From: CANJIV01 sp046330225
GTDB taxonomy: Bacteria > Actinomycetota > Thermoleophilia > Solirubrobacterales > Solirubrobacteraceae
Direction of reading: 5' to 3'
Assembly (NCBI GenBank): GCA_046330225.1
Contig: JAXLTD010000001.1
Span: 659,697 to 723,696, forward strand
DNA length: 64,000 nucleotides
Part shown: positions 9,170 through 16,967 of the stretch, one piece after another
Layout of the letters: each line of letters begins with the position of its first letter
How positions within the stretch are numbered: position 1 is the stretch's first letter
Program-made: the position numbers and the translations under genes
Notes under the pieces: model-generated
The model's input: only the letters and a program-made list of their open reading frames with translations
Databases searched by the model: none
What the model was told of the DNA's origin: nothing

Positions 9170-11206
9170 TCAGTCCGCCGCGCGCGCCGTTACAGCCCGT
9201 CCGGCGTCGACGACGTGCTCGACCGTGAAGCCGAAGTGCTCGAAGGCCGCAGCGGCCGGGGCCGAGGCGCCGAACGTCGTCATCCCGATCACCTCGCCGA
9301 GGTCGCCCACCCAGCGGTGCCAGCCAACCGGGCTGGCCGCCTCGACCGCGACGCGGGCCCGCACGGAGGGGGGCAGGACGGCGTCGCGCTCGGCCTGGCT
9401 GGCCGCCTCGAACCGCTCGACGCACGGCATCGACACGACGCGCGTGGCGATGCCGCCGGCCTCGAGCTGGTCGGCGGCCTGCAGGCACAGGCCCACCTCC
9501 GAGCCGGTCCCGATGAGGATGAGCGCCGGGGCGTCGCCGTAGGCCTCGCGCAGGACGTAGGCGCCCCGCTCGATGGCGTCCGGCGGCACCGAGGACGGCA
9601 GCAGGGTGGGGAGGCCCTGGCGCGACAGGGCCAGGACCACTGGGCGGTCGGTCGCCTGCAGCGCGTGCTTCCAGGCCAGCGCCGTCTCGTTTGCGTCGGC
9701 GGGCCGCACGACCTCGAGGTTCGGGATGGCCCGCAGGCCGACGAGCTGCTCGATCGGCTGGTGGGTCGGGCCGTCCTCGCCGAGGCCGATCGAGTCGTGC
9801 GTGAACACGAAGATCGAGGGGATCCCCATGAGCGCGGCCAGGCGGATGGACCCGCGCATGTAGTCGGAGAAGATCAGGAAGCCCGACCCGAACGCCCGCA
9901 GGCCGCTGAGCGTGAGCCCGTTGACGATCGCGCCCATGGCGTGCTCGCGGATCCCGAAGTGCAGGTTGCGGCCCTCGTAGCTCCCTGGCTCGACGCTGCC
10001 GGACCCGTCGATGAGGGTCAGGGTCGAGGGCGCGAGGTCGGCCGAGCCGCCGACCAGGAACGGCACCTCGGCGGCGGCCCACTGGATCACCTGGCCACTG
10101 GCCTTGCGCGTGGCGACCGACGGCGTCTGCGCCGGGTCGAACGTTGGCACGTTCGACCCGAAGCCCGTCGGCAGCTTGCGGTCCCGGATGAGCTCGAACT
10201 CCTCCCACAGCTCCGGCAGCGCGGCGCGGTAGGCGTTGGCCGTCTCCGTCCACTCGGCCTCGGCAGCGTGGCCGCGCCCGACGCACTCCCGGAAGGCCGC
10301 CAGGGCCTCCTCCGGGACGTAGAAGGGATCGGTGCTCGGCCAGCCGTAGACCTCCTTGGTCAGCGCGACCTCCTCCTCGCCCAGCGGCGCGCCGTGGGCG
10401 CCGGCCGTGTCCTGCTTGTGGGGCGAGCCGGGGGCGATGTGGGTGCGGCAGATGATCAGCGACGGGCGGTCGGCGACGTCGATCGCGGCCCGCGCCGCGG
10501 CCTCGATGCGGTCGAGGCCGAGGTCCTCGCCGAGGTTCTGCACGTGCCACCCGTACGCCTCGTAGCGCGCGCCCACGTCCTCGCTGAAGGCGAGCGCGGT
10601 GTCGCCCTCGATCGAGATGTGGTTGTCGTCGTAGAAGGCGATGAGCCGCCCGAGGCCCAGGTGGCCGGCGATCGAGGACGCCTCGCCGGAGATGCCCTCC
10701 TCCATGTCGCCGTCGGAGGCGATGGTGAACGTGTGGTGGCCGATGAGCTCGTGCCCGTCGCGGTTGAAGCGGGCGGCGAGCATCCGCTCAGCCAGCGCGA
10801 GCCCGACGCTCATGGAGATGCCCTGCCCGAGCGGGCCGGTCGTCGCCTCGATCCCGGCGGCGTGGCCGTACTCGGGGTGCCCGGCCGTCGGGCTGCCGAG
10901 CTGGCGGAAGCTCTCGAGGTCCTCGAGCGTGAGCCCGTACCCGGTGAGGTAGAGCATCGAGTACAGGAGCATCGACGCGTGGCCGCAGGAGAGCACGAAG
11001 CGGTCGCGGTTGGGCCAGTCCGGCCGCTCCGGGCTGTGGCGCATGAGCCGCGTGTAGAGCACGTAGGCGATGGGCGCGAGCGCCATCGGGGTCCCGGGGT
11101 GCCCGGAGTTGGCCTTCTGGACGCCGTCCATGGAGAGCGTCCGGATCGTGTTGACGCACAGCTCGTCGAGCTCGGCGGTCTCCGGGGTGGTCGTGGGCGT
11201 GCTCAT
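9170..11206 (-). CDS. tkt: Transketolase
   Basis: Thiamine-diphosphate enzyme transferring two-carbon units between pentose and heptose/triose phosphates. The protein is 678 aa, normal length. It shows the N-terminal SGHPGTPMALAPIAYVL, the thiamine-diphosphate motif from SDGDMEEGISGEA to DDNHISIEG, and the transketolase signature region HDSIGLGEDGPTHQPIEQL. The ATG at 11204-11206 is favoured because upstream in-frame sequence looks non-coding. It is the first gene of the minus-strand carbon operon, so the operon promoter should lie in 11207-11427. That interval holds a perfect 7-bp-stem GC hairpin at 11241-11257 and no other obvious signal. Confidence 0.95.
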   Translation of the reverse strand: MSTPTTTPETAELDELCVNTIRTLSMDGVQKANSGHPGTPMALAPIAYVLYTRLMRHSPERPDWPNRDRFVLSCGHASMLLYSMLYLTGYGLTLEDLESFRQLGSPTAGHPEYGHAAGIEATTGPLGQGISMSVGLALAERMLAARFNRDGHELIGHHTFTIASDGDMEEGISGEASSIAGHLGLGRLIAFYDDNHISIEGDTALAFSEDVGARYEAYGWHVQNLGEDLGLDRIEAAARAAIDVADRPSLIICRTHIAPGSPHKQDTAGAHGAPLGEEEVALTKEVYGWPSTDPFYVPEEALAAFRECVGRGHAAEAEWTETANAYRAALPELWEEFELIRDRKLPTGFGSNVPTFDPAQTPSVATRKASGQVIQWAAAEVPFLVGGSADLAPSTLTLIDGSGSVEPGSYEGRNLHFGIREHAMGAIVNGLTLSGLRAFGSGFLIFSDYMRGSIRLAALMGIPSIFVFTHDSIGLGEDGPTHQPIEQLVGLRAIPNLEVVRPADANETALAWKHALQATDRPVVLALSRQGLPTLLPSSVPPDAIERGAYVLREAYGDAPALILIGTGSEVGLCLQAADQLEAGGIATRVVSMPCVERFEAASQAERDAVLPPSVRARVAVEAASPVGWHRWVGDLGEVIGMTTFGASAPAAAAFEHFGFTVEHVVDAGRAVTARAAD

Positions 11207-11427
11207 CGGCGCGGGCGCACTCCTCGTCTCAGGGTCAGGGCCTCGGCAGCGCCGAGGGGCCCGATCATCGTTGACGGCGCCCGCCCGGCGCAAGCCTCGG
11301 ACACGATTCGGCAACGACTGGGCGCGCGGGCCCAGCGGGGCGGGGCGGCAGGGTCGAGCCGGGCGGCAGGGGCCACGACCGCGTAGGTCGGCCGGAGGGG
11401 GCCCGAACCGCAGCGGGCGGCGCGGAG

Positions 11428-11901
11428 TTATGTGTCGTAGCGGGCGAGATCCGCGTCGAGGCGGGCGGCGTCGGCGGCCGAGAGATCGGGGCCTGGACCG
11501 GGCCCGCCGGCCGCTGCGGCCTCGCGGCTGCGCCGCCGCCAGCGCGGGACCAGCGCCGCGAGCACGCCCAGCAGGGCCAGGACGACGGCCGCGGGCACGA
11601 GGTAGGCCGTCAGGTTGAAGCCCTTGGCCTCGGGCATCGCGAGGACCGACTGCCCGAACTCGTCGGCGAGCCGGCGCTTGATCTCGTCCTTCGTGTCGCC
11701 CGCGGCGATGCGCTGGCGGATGAAGGCCCGCTCGCGGTTGGCCTGCGGCGCGTCGGTGGCGAGGTTGAGCGGGACGCCGCACACCGTGCACATGACCTCG
11801 TCCTCGACGTCGTTGAGGGTCGTCCGGGGCGCGGCGCCCAGCGCCGGCGCTGGGGCGGCGACGGCGGCAGCGGCGAGCATGAGCGGGAGGAGGCGGCGCA
11901 T
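11428..11901 (-). CDS. ccmH: Cytochrome c maturation protein CcmH/CycL
   Basis: Membrane-anchored thiol oxidoreductase that handles apocytochrome c cysteines during haem attachment. The 157-aa protein has an N-terminal signal/anchor (MRRLLPLMLAAAAV), the family CxxC in VMCTVCGVPLN near residue 40, the following helical region ending KGFNLTAYLVP, then a transmembrane helix and a basic/Ala-rich tail. The longer upstream reading lacks coding character, so ATG 11899-11901 is used. The related ccmE, ccmF and ccmI-like genes lie at 18467-21502. Confidence 0.85.
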   Translation of the reverse strand: MRRLLPLMLAAAAVAAPAPALGAAPRTTLNDVEDEVMCTVCGVPLNLATDAPQANRERAFIRQRIAAGDTKDEIKRRLADEFGQSVLAMPEAKGFNLTAYLVPAAVVLALLGVLAALVPRWRRRSREAAAAGGPGPGPDLSAADAARLDADLARYDT

Positions 11902-11964
11902 CGGCACACCTAGAGTACGGGCCCGGCCGTCGCGGGGCCGCCGGACGAGGGGAGTACTGTCCGG

Positions 11965-12186
11965 GTGGCGATGAACGGTTCCTGCGCCACGGTCCTCGGC
12001 ACGCTCGCCGCCTTCCCGAGTGACGACACCGTGCTGGCAATCGCCGGCCACAGCGGGCTTTCGGCCCCGGAGGTCGAGGCCACGCTCGGGGATCTCAAGC
12101 GCCAGCATCTCGTCCGCCGGTGGGAGACCCACTGGCAGCTGACCGGCACGGGCGCCGATGCGGCGGCCGCCGGCCCGAGCGCCTGA
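11965..12186 (+). CDS. Small winged-helix-like protein
   Basis: A 73-aa hypothetical protein starting at GTG 11965 (an ATG at 11971 is equally possible). The sequence reads as a short winged helix: TVLAIAGHSGLSAPEVEATL could be the first two helices, LGDLKRQHLVRRWE the recognition helix and wing, and HWQLTGTG the last strand. That pattern fits a MarR/ArsR-like DNA-binding fold without effector domain. It is divergent from ccmH and just upstream of the subtilase gene. No specific family is recognised. Confidence 0.5.
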   Translation: MAMNGSCATVLGTLAAFPSDDTVLAIAGHSGLSAPEVEATLGDLKRQHLVRRWETHWQLTGTGADAAAAGPSA

Positions 12187-12229
12187 TCACCCGCCGCAGC
12201 GCCGCGCGCCGTGCGCTACGGTCACCCGC

Positions 12230-13300
12230 GTGAGGCGGATGGCGGGACTCCTGGCCGGCGTGGCGGTGCTCTTCGGGCTCGCGGCGCTGCCTGCCGCCGC
12301 CGCGGCGAAGACGCCGTCCGATCCGCGCGCCGGCAGCCAGCAGCCGCTGAAGATCATGCGCGTCGCCGCCGCAGTCGCGCGGGCCGGCCGGCTCCGGGAT
12401 GTGCCCGTCCTCGTCGCCGACACCGGCCTCGATCTCGCCAACCCCGACCTGCGCGGGCGCCTGTTTCGTCTCCCGCGCGCCGTCAAGGCGCCAAACCCTG
12501 ACGGCGTTCCGGATCCGGGCACGGTCGCGAAGGGTGCGTCGGGCTGGGACCTCATCGGCACCGACGCCCCCGGCGCGCTGGCGCCCGACGCCGATCCGTC
12601 CGATCCCCCCGGCGGCAGCGGCCACGGCACGCTCGTCGCCGGACTGCTCGGCGCGGCCTGGAACAACCGCGTCGGCGGCGCCGGGATCGCGCCCAACGCC
12701 CGGTTCGTGGCGCTGCGGACCTGCTGGGACGACGACCAGTGCTACCAGTACGTCCAGGCGGCGGCGTTCGGCTGGGCCGCGGCGCGCGGCGTGCGCGTGG
12801 TGAGCATGAGCTGGCTGGCCGGGGACGCCGAGCCGGACTTCACGGCGGCGATCCGGCGGGCCAAGCGCACGCTCTTCGTCGCGATTCCCTCCGGCCCGGA
12901 GCCCGGAGCGAACATCGACGGCGAGGCGCGCGCCCCGTGCACGTTGAACCTCCCGAACATCCTCTGCGTGACCACGAGCAGCCCGGGCGGCGGCGTGTCC
13001 TGCGGCGCGGTCGGTCCGCGGAGCGTGGACGTGGCAGTGCCGGTGGAGAACAGCGTCACCACCGGCGTGGGCGGCGCCACCGGCGTGCCGACGGCCTGCG
13101 CCACGAGCTTCGCCGCACCGACCGCGGCCGGCGTTGCCACGATCCTCTTCGGCGCGGTGCCGAAGGCCACGCCGGCCCAGGTCCGGGCCGCGATCGTCGC
13201 CGGTGCGCGCCGCACGGCGGGCTTCCGGGGCAAGACGGTGAGCGGCGGCGTGATCGATGCCGACGCCGCGCTGCGCATCCTGCGCGCGCGGGTCAAGTGA
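12230..13300 (+). CDS. Secreted S8 (subtilisin-like) serine peptidase
   Basis: A 356-aa exported subtilase. A signal peptide covers residues 1-26 (GLLAGVAVLFGLAALPAAAAA). The catalytic triad is visible: Asp64 in VLVADTGLD, His132 in GGSGHGTLVAG and Ser293 in ATSFAAPTAAG. The oxyanion-hole region, normally AAGN, reads FVAIPSGPEPG around residues 216-226, so the usual Asn is not obvious. There is no large pro-domain or C-terminal anchor. The GTG at 12230 is chosen because it places the signal peptide at the N-terminus. The next gene starts with a GTGA overlap at 13297. Confidence 0.85.
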   Translation: MRRMAGLLAGVAVLFGLAALPAAAAAKTPSDPRAGSQQPLKIMRVAAAVARAGRLRDVPVLVADTGLDLANPDLRGRLFRLPRAVKAPNPDGVPDPGTVAKGASGWDLIGTDAPGALAPDADPSDPPGGSGHGTLVAGLLGAAWNNRVGGAGIAPNARFVALRTCWDDDQCYQYVQAAAFGWAAARGVRVVSMSWLAGDAEPDFTAAIRRAKRTLFVAIPSGPEPGANIDGEARAPCTLNLPNILCVTTSSPGGGVSCGAVGPRSVDVAVPVENSVTTGVGGATGVPTACATSFAAPTAAGVATILFGAVPKATPAQVRAAIVAGARRTAGFRGKTVSGGVIDADAALRILRARVK

Positions 13301-13773
13301 CCGGCGGGCCGCGCGTCCCCGCCATCGACGCCCGCGGACTGGACGGCCGGGCCTGGTCGGTGCCGGCGGATCTCGAGGGCGAGCGCAACCTCGTCGCGTT
13401 CGCGTTCCACCGCCACCAGCAGGCCGACGTCGACACGTGGATCCCGGACCTCGAGGCCGCCGCGGCGTCCGACCCGGCGGTGCGGGCGTACGAGATCCCG
13501 ACGATCTCGCGCCGCTGGGCCCCGGCGCGGCGGTTCATCGACGGCGGGATGGTGGCCGGAATCCCCGATCCGGCCGCCCGCGCCCGGACCCTGACCGCCT
13601 ACACCGAGGTCGGGCGCGTCACCCGCGCGCTGGGCCTCGCCGGGACCGACGACATCGCGATCGTGCTCTGCGACCGGTCCGGCGCGGTGGCGTGGATGGC
13701 CGAGGGCCCCCGCAACGGGGCCGCCGCCGAGGCGCTCGCCGCGGCGCTAGCATTGCCGCTCGCGCGGGATTAG
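13297..13773 (+). CDS. Thioredoxin-fold (Atp10/peroxiredoxin-like) hypothetical protein
   Basis: A 158-aa protein translationally coupled to the subtilase gene (GTG 13297 inside a GTGA overlap). The layout PAIDARGLDGRAWSVPADL, RNLVAFAFHRHQQADVDTW, then FIDGGMVAGIPDP and IAIVLCDRSGAVAWMAEGP resembles a thioredoxin-fold protein of Atp10 or AhpC-like type. There is no CxxC or peroxidatic Cys at the expected place, so redox catalysis is doubtful. Its TAG stop at 13771-13773 lies inside the tRNA-Gly gene, so CDS and tRNA overlap by 10 bp. Confidence 0.7.
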   Translation: MTGGPRVPAIDARGLDGRAWSVPADLEGERNLVAFAFHRHQQADVDTWIPDLEAAAASDPAVRAYEIPTISRRWAPARRFIDGGMVAGIPDPAARARTLTAYTEVGRVTRALGLAGTDDIAIVLCDRSGAVAWMAEGPRNGAAAEALAAALALPLARD

Positions 13774-13834
13774 TTCATCGGTAGAACGCGAGCTTCCCAA
13801 GCTCGAGAGACGGGTTCGATTCCCGTATCCCGCT
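13764..13834 (+). tRNA. tRNA-Gly (anticodon CCC)
   Basis: A complete 71-nt cloverleaf. The acceptor GCGGGAT pairs with ATCCCGC, the anticodon arm is CGAGC-TTCCCAA-GCTCG with anticodon CCC, and the T arm is ACGGG-TTCGATT-CCCGT. CCA is not encoded. The 3' half is the core of a 22-bp direct repeat found again at 16585-16606, marking it as the integration site of the island that follows. Confidence 0.95.
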
Positions 13835-13836
13835 TC
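13815..13836 (+). repeat. attL-like direct repeat (3' end of tRNA-Gly)
   Basis: Twenty-two bases covering the T loop and acceptor 3' strand of tRNA-Gly, plus two bases beyond, recur without mismatch at 16585-16606. A perfect copy of a tRNA 3' end a few kilobases away is the classic footprint of site-specific integration into a tRNA gene. The insertion kept the tRNA intact. Confidence 0.85.
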
Positions 13837-13959
13837 GCCGGAACCCCTGCTGATTTGGGGGGTTTCGCCCTTTCGGGCGGCCTCGAGGTACCAAGCGGGC
13901 ACCAGCTTCTTTCGCAAAGCCCCTAGCCGAACGGTGGTTCACGGGCCTCCGAGGACGGA

Positions 13960-13997
13960 CTTACCGACCTTATGCGCTGGGCGATAAGTTGGGTAAG
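13960..13997. repeat. Inverted repeat upstream of the island ATPase gene
   Basis: Two 14-nt arms, CTTACCGACCTTAT at 13960-13973 and ATAAGTTGGGTAAG at 13984-13997, are complementary at 12 of 14 positions around a 10-nt spacer. The dyad ends 20 bp before the ATPase start codon, so it could be an operator or an RNA hairpin. The rest of 13838-14017 holds no gene. Confidence 0.6.
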
Positions 13998-14017
13998 ACG
14001 GAGTAACCTCGGTCGAA

Positions 14018-15184
14018 ATGGATGAGGTCGCAAACCCGTTTCGCCCCGGAGCTGGCACTGCGCCGCCAGCTCTCGTTGGGCGAGACGGGCTACTCAGGCA
14101 GTTCAAGGTCATCGCAGCGCGCGCGAAGGCTGGGCGTCCCGGTCAGAGCGTGATGCCAATCGGTCTTCGGGGAGTCGGCAAGACGGTCCTCCTGAATCGC
14201 TACGCCGAGATCGCAAGAACCGAAGGCCTCCACGTTGGCTACGTCGAGGCTCCAGAGCTTGGCAATTTCCCGACGCTACTCGCGCAGCGGATGCGAGCAC
14301 TATTGCTTGAAATCGACAAGCCCGGTATGGGGTCTCGTGCAGGCGCAGCCGCCTTGGCGGCCTTGCGATCGTTCACCTACACGCTGCCCGACGGAAGCTC
14401 CATCTCGCTGGGAGTCGACGCCGCTCCTGGCGTCGCGGATTCAGGGAATCTGGCCGATGACCTCGCCGATCTTTTCATCGCGGTTGGTCGCGCCGCATCC
14501 GAGAGGGGAACGGGCATCGTGCTGGCGGTCGATGAGGTCCAGTACCTCTCTGCTGAAGAACTTGGCGGGCTAATAACAGCCAACCACCGATCGGTCCAGG
14601 AAGATCTCCCGATCATCCTGGTGGGAGCGGGTCTTCCTCAGCTTCCGGGCCTTGCTGGCAATGCCAAGTCTTACGCTGAGCGCCTGTTTCAGTTCCCGCT
14701 GATCGGGCCGCTAGCACCCGACGAAGCAGCAGCAGTGCTCAAGCTTCCAGTCGAGTCGCACGGTGTCCACTTCGACGAGGCCGCCCTTGCCGACATCGTC
14801 GAGCAAGCAAAGGGGTACCCCTACTTCCTGCAGGAGTGGGGCTACGAGGTGTGGAACGTCTCCAACGGGTCCCCGATCACAGAGGCGGACGTGACCGTTG
14901 CTTCTGGCCGCGTGCTGACAAAGCTCGACAACAACTTCTTCCTCGTTCGGATGGACCGGCTCACGCCGGCCGAGAAGGACTATCTCCGCGCAATGGCGAG
15001 CCTCGGCGCCGGACCCCACCGATCGGGCGACATCGCGGCAAGGCTCGGGGTGAAGGTTGAGAGCGTCGCTCCGCGCAGATCCGGTCTGATCAAGAAGGGC
15101 ATGATCTACAGCCCAGCGCATGGCGACACGGCGTTCACGGTGCCAATGTTCGACGAGTTCCTCCGCCGCAGTCCCGAAGGGTAG
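14018..15184 (+). CDS. AAA/ORC-type ATP-binding protein of the island
   Basis: A 388-aa STAND/ORC1-Cdc6-like ATPase. The N-terminus NPFRPGAGTAPPALVGRDGL is the usual lead-in to the P-loop GLRGVGKTVLLNRY (Walker A, about residues 49-56). Walker B is IVLAVDEVQYLS near residue 175, followed by a sensor-like stretch IILVGAGLPQLPGL. The C-terminus, with YLRAMASLGAGPHRSGDIA and LIKKGMIYSP, looks like a winged helix. Codons are clearly less GC-rich than in neighbours. Stand-alone proteins of this type occur in mobile elements and some defence loci. Its partner, if any, is not obvious. Confidence 0.8.
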   Translation: MDEVANPFRPGAGTAPPALVGRDGLLRQFKVIAARAKAGRPGQSVMPIGLRGVGKTVLLNRYAEIARTEGLHVGYVEAPELGNFPTLLAQRMRALLLEIDKPGMGSRAGAAALAALRSFTYTLPDGSSISLGVDAAPGVADSGNLADDLADLFIAVGRAASERGTGIVLAVDEVQYLSAEELGGLITANHRSVQEDLPIILVGAGLPQLPGLAGNAKSYAERLFQFPLIGPLAPDEAAAVLKLPVESHGVHFDEAALADIVEQAKGYPYFLQEWGYEVWNVSNGSPITEADVTVASGRVLTKLDNNFFLVRMDRLTPAEKDYLRAMASLGAGPHRSGDIAARLGVKVESVAPRRSGLIKKGMIYSPAHGDTAFTVPMFDEFLRRSPEG

Positions 15185-15437
15185 AAGACATCGGGTGGAG
15201 GCTTGGCGTATCAGGCCTCGTCGGTAGGTCGCGGAAGGACGCGGACGCAAGTGCCAGGGGGCCGAGCCGGCGCGCTCGGCGGCGGTAGAGCGTCGCGAAA
15301 GACGGCTGGCCCGCGCGGCTAGCCGCGGCGGCCTAGCGGACGGTGGCGCGCCGTGCGAGGCCGGCAGCCTCGGTGTGCCCGACCGGCAGCACAAGACGGG
15401 ATGCGGTCGCGTCCGCAGCGCGGTCTACGGTTCGTCG

Positions 15438-15890
15438 GTGTCTGCCGACCTCGCCGGATATCCGCACGCCGCGCTCGTGCTCGATTCGCGCGAGAAGCTG
15501 GGCGGGCTGTGGCTCCCGTGGTACATGGATCGAGATGGACCGGGCGCGTGGGGTGGTTCGGTCGATCTGCGCCGATGCCGTCAAGTGACCGTGGCGGACG
15601 TCTGCGAGGGCCGGGCCGATCCCGTCCTCGACATCCCTCACGACAACGGCTGGACCCACCGCGACCGGATCGCACACTACGAGCGGATAATCGAAGACGG
15701 CGCCGCCATCGATCCTGTGCTGTGCGGGTTCCACGTGGCCGCTGACCGTGAGCGTGTCCTGGCAGATGGCTGCCACCGGGCCTGCGCTGGCTTCAACCGC
15801 TGGGAGCGGAGGGGGGGATTGCATCTCACGATGCTATGCGGCCCTCCCGGAGATTGGCCAATCGACGCTGACCCCCGGCTGCGCGAGTAG
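15438..15890 (+). CDS. ParB/sulfiredoxin-fold-like hypothetical protein
   Basis: A 150-aa island protein. The segment HYERIIEDGAAIDPVLCGF followed by LADGCHRACAGFNRWE resembles the ParB N-terminal fold, in which a parameter-setting segment precedes a DGxHR motif. No HTH domain follows, so it is a ParB/Srx-like domain alone. The start is uncertain: GTG 15438 is used, and an in-frame upstream start at 15375 is possible. The 253-bp gap before it holds no recognised feature. Confidence 0.55.
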   Translation: MSADLAGYPHAALVLDSREKLGGLWLPWYMDRDGPGAWGGSVDLRRCRQVTVADVCEGRADPVLDIPHDNGWTHRDRIAHYERIIEDGAAIDPVLCGFHVAADRERVLADGCHRACAGFNRWERRGGLHLTMLCGPPGDWPIDADPRLRE

Positions 15891-15954
15891 CGCATGTCCA
15901 TGCGCCACTCGGCCGGATTACGTCCGTCCGATGCTGCGCGGACGATGAACGGCG

Positions 15955-16377
15955 ATGGAAGACGAAGAACGCGATCAGCAGGCGCTCATGTTCGAGGTCC
16001 TCGAAGGTCGCCGGATCGCAACCGACGGGCAGCTAGGCCAGATGCCGGCTCTCATTGTGGCCGCACAGGCGTTCCTGCTCACGGTCCTCACGCGGCCCGA
16101 GTTACCCGCCCGGGTTCGCGTGGCCGTAGCTGTCGCAGGGATCGCCGCAACGATCTCGGCGGGCGTCGGCACCTGGCAGCAGCGCCAGCGTGAGGTCGCG
16201 TTGAGCGAACGAATCGCGGTGCATGCCCGGGCGCTCGGGCTTCCCGAGCTCCGTCGCCGCGGATGGGACGCTCCATTCCGCCCTTTCTCGTTGGGTTCAT
16301 GGCGCGGATGGGCAATTTGGGAGGCTGCCTTGGCTCTGTTCATTGCCGCCGACATCGCGGCGGTGCTCTGGGTGTGA
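15955..16377 (+). CDS. Small membrane protein of the island
   Basis: A 140-aa protein, unrecognised. It begins with an acidic cytoplasmic helix (MEDEERDQQALMFEVLEG). Two hydrophobic segments lie close together around residues 31-45 and 54-70, and a third at the C-terminus ends AALALFIAADIAAVLWV. The charged loop between them carries RQREVALSERIAVHARALG. The start ATG 15955 follows the ParB-like gene by 64 bp. Function unknown. Confidence 0.6.
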   Translation: MEDEERDQQALMFEVLEGRRIATDGQLGQMPALIVAAQAFLLTVLTRPELPARVRVAVAVAGIAATISAGVGTWQQRQREVALSERIAVHARALGLPELRRRGWDAPFRPFSLGSWRGWAIWEAALALFIAADIAAVLWV

Positions 16378-16584
16378 CTCGGTGAGCCGCTCCGACGAGC
16401 CCGCATTGCTCGGCGAGCTTGAATGCGAACGGAGCGGCGGGTTCCGTCGATGAGCGTTCAAGCGACAACCCCGGGTCCGTAGGGCACCGGGCGATGCTTG
16501 GCCGCGGCGCCTGGCGCGGCGCCCAGCGCTGATCGCCCACGCAGAGCCCGGGCCATCACTAACGTACCTCAGACGCCTCGGCCA

Positions 16585-16606
16585 TTCGATTCCCGTATCC
16601 CGCTTC
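16585..16606 (+). repeat. attR-like direct repeat
   Basis: Exact 22-bp copy of tRNA-Gly positions 13815-13836, from the T loop through the acceptor end and two bases beyond. The bases on both sides differ from the tRNA copy. No tRNA 5' half accompanies it, so it is a site duplication rather than a second tRNA gene. It marks the right end of the island. Confidence 0.85.
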
Positions 16607-16967
16607 CAGCCGTCCTGCCACCGTGGGGCGGCTGCGCGCGTTCAGCGGCCGACGTGCTCGGACGCCCTCGGCACCGGACCCGTGTGCCTGGCCGGGCGGT
16701 CGCAGCGTCCCGTGGCTCAAGCGCCGCCGGCGGGCCGTCGATGCCACGGGCGCCGGCGGAGTGTGCCGACGGGCTCCGCCGGTCATCGCTTGCTCGGACC
16801 CGGCCCGGGCCGCCGGGGCCCGGGAGGGATCGGTCGCCGCGGACCGAACCATCCGCACAAGCGGGTCGCTCCGGATGGGCGCGCCGGTCCCGGCGTGCCC
16901 GGCCCGTCGGCGCGGAGCGGCCCGCTGACGTTCGGCGCTGCGGCGACTCGCGGCCGGTCATGCGCCG
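16607..16967. other. Non-coding stretch between island and OsmC remnant
   Basis: About 360 bases of GC-rich sequence in which I see no convincing gene. The short open frames on both strands have Arg/Pro/Ala-rich translations typical of shadow reading frames. Together with 16378-16584 inside the island it makes nearly 600 bases without a gene, apart from the right att copy. It could be decayed sequence of the gene whose 3' remnant follows. Confidence 0.5.

Larger units (their letters stand above)
13837..16606. mobile_element. Small tRNA-Gly-integrated genomic island without a visible integrase
   Basis: The 2.77-kb segment is bounded by 22-bp repeats of the tRNA-Gly 3' end. It contains three plus-strand genes (ATPase, ParB-like, membrane protein), and its base composition and codon use are visibly more AT-rich than the flanks. 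No tyrosine or serine recombinase is present inside. Either the element is mobilised in trans, or the integrase was lost by deletion. A truncated OsmC remnant 0.36 kb beyond the right end suggests further rearrangement there. Confidence 0.75.

Noticed and set aside
11241..11257. Terminator or attenuator before tkt
   Set aside because: A perfect 7-bp hairpin, but short and without other attenuator features; left as a note in the tkt entry.
16585..16606. Possible second tRNA-Gly gene
   Set aside because: Only the T loop and acceptor 3' strand are present; there is no D or anticodon arm, so it is an att copy.
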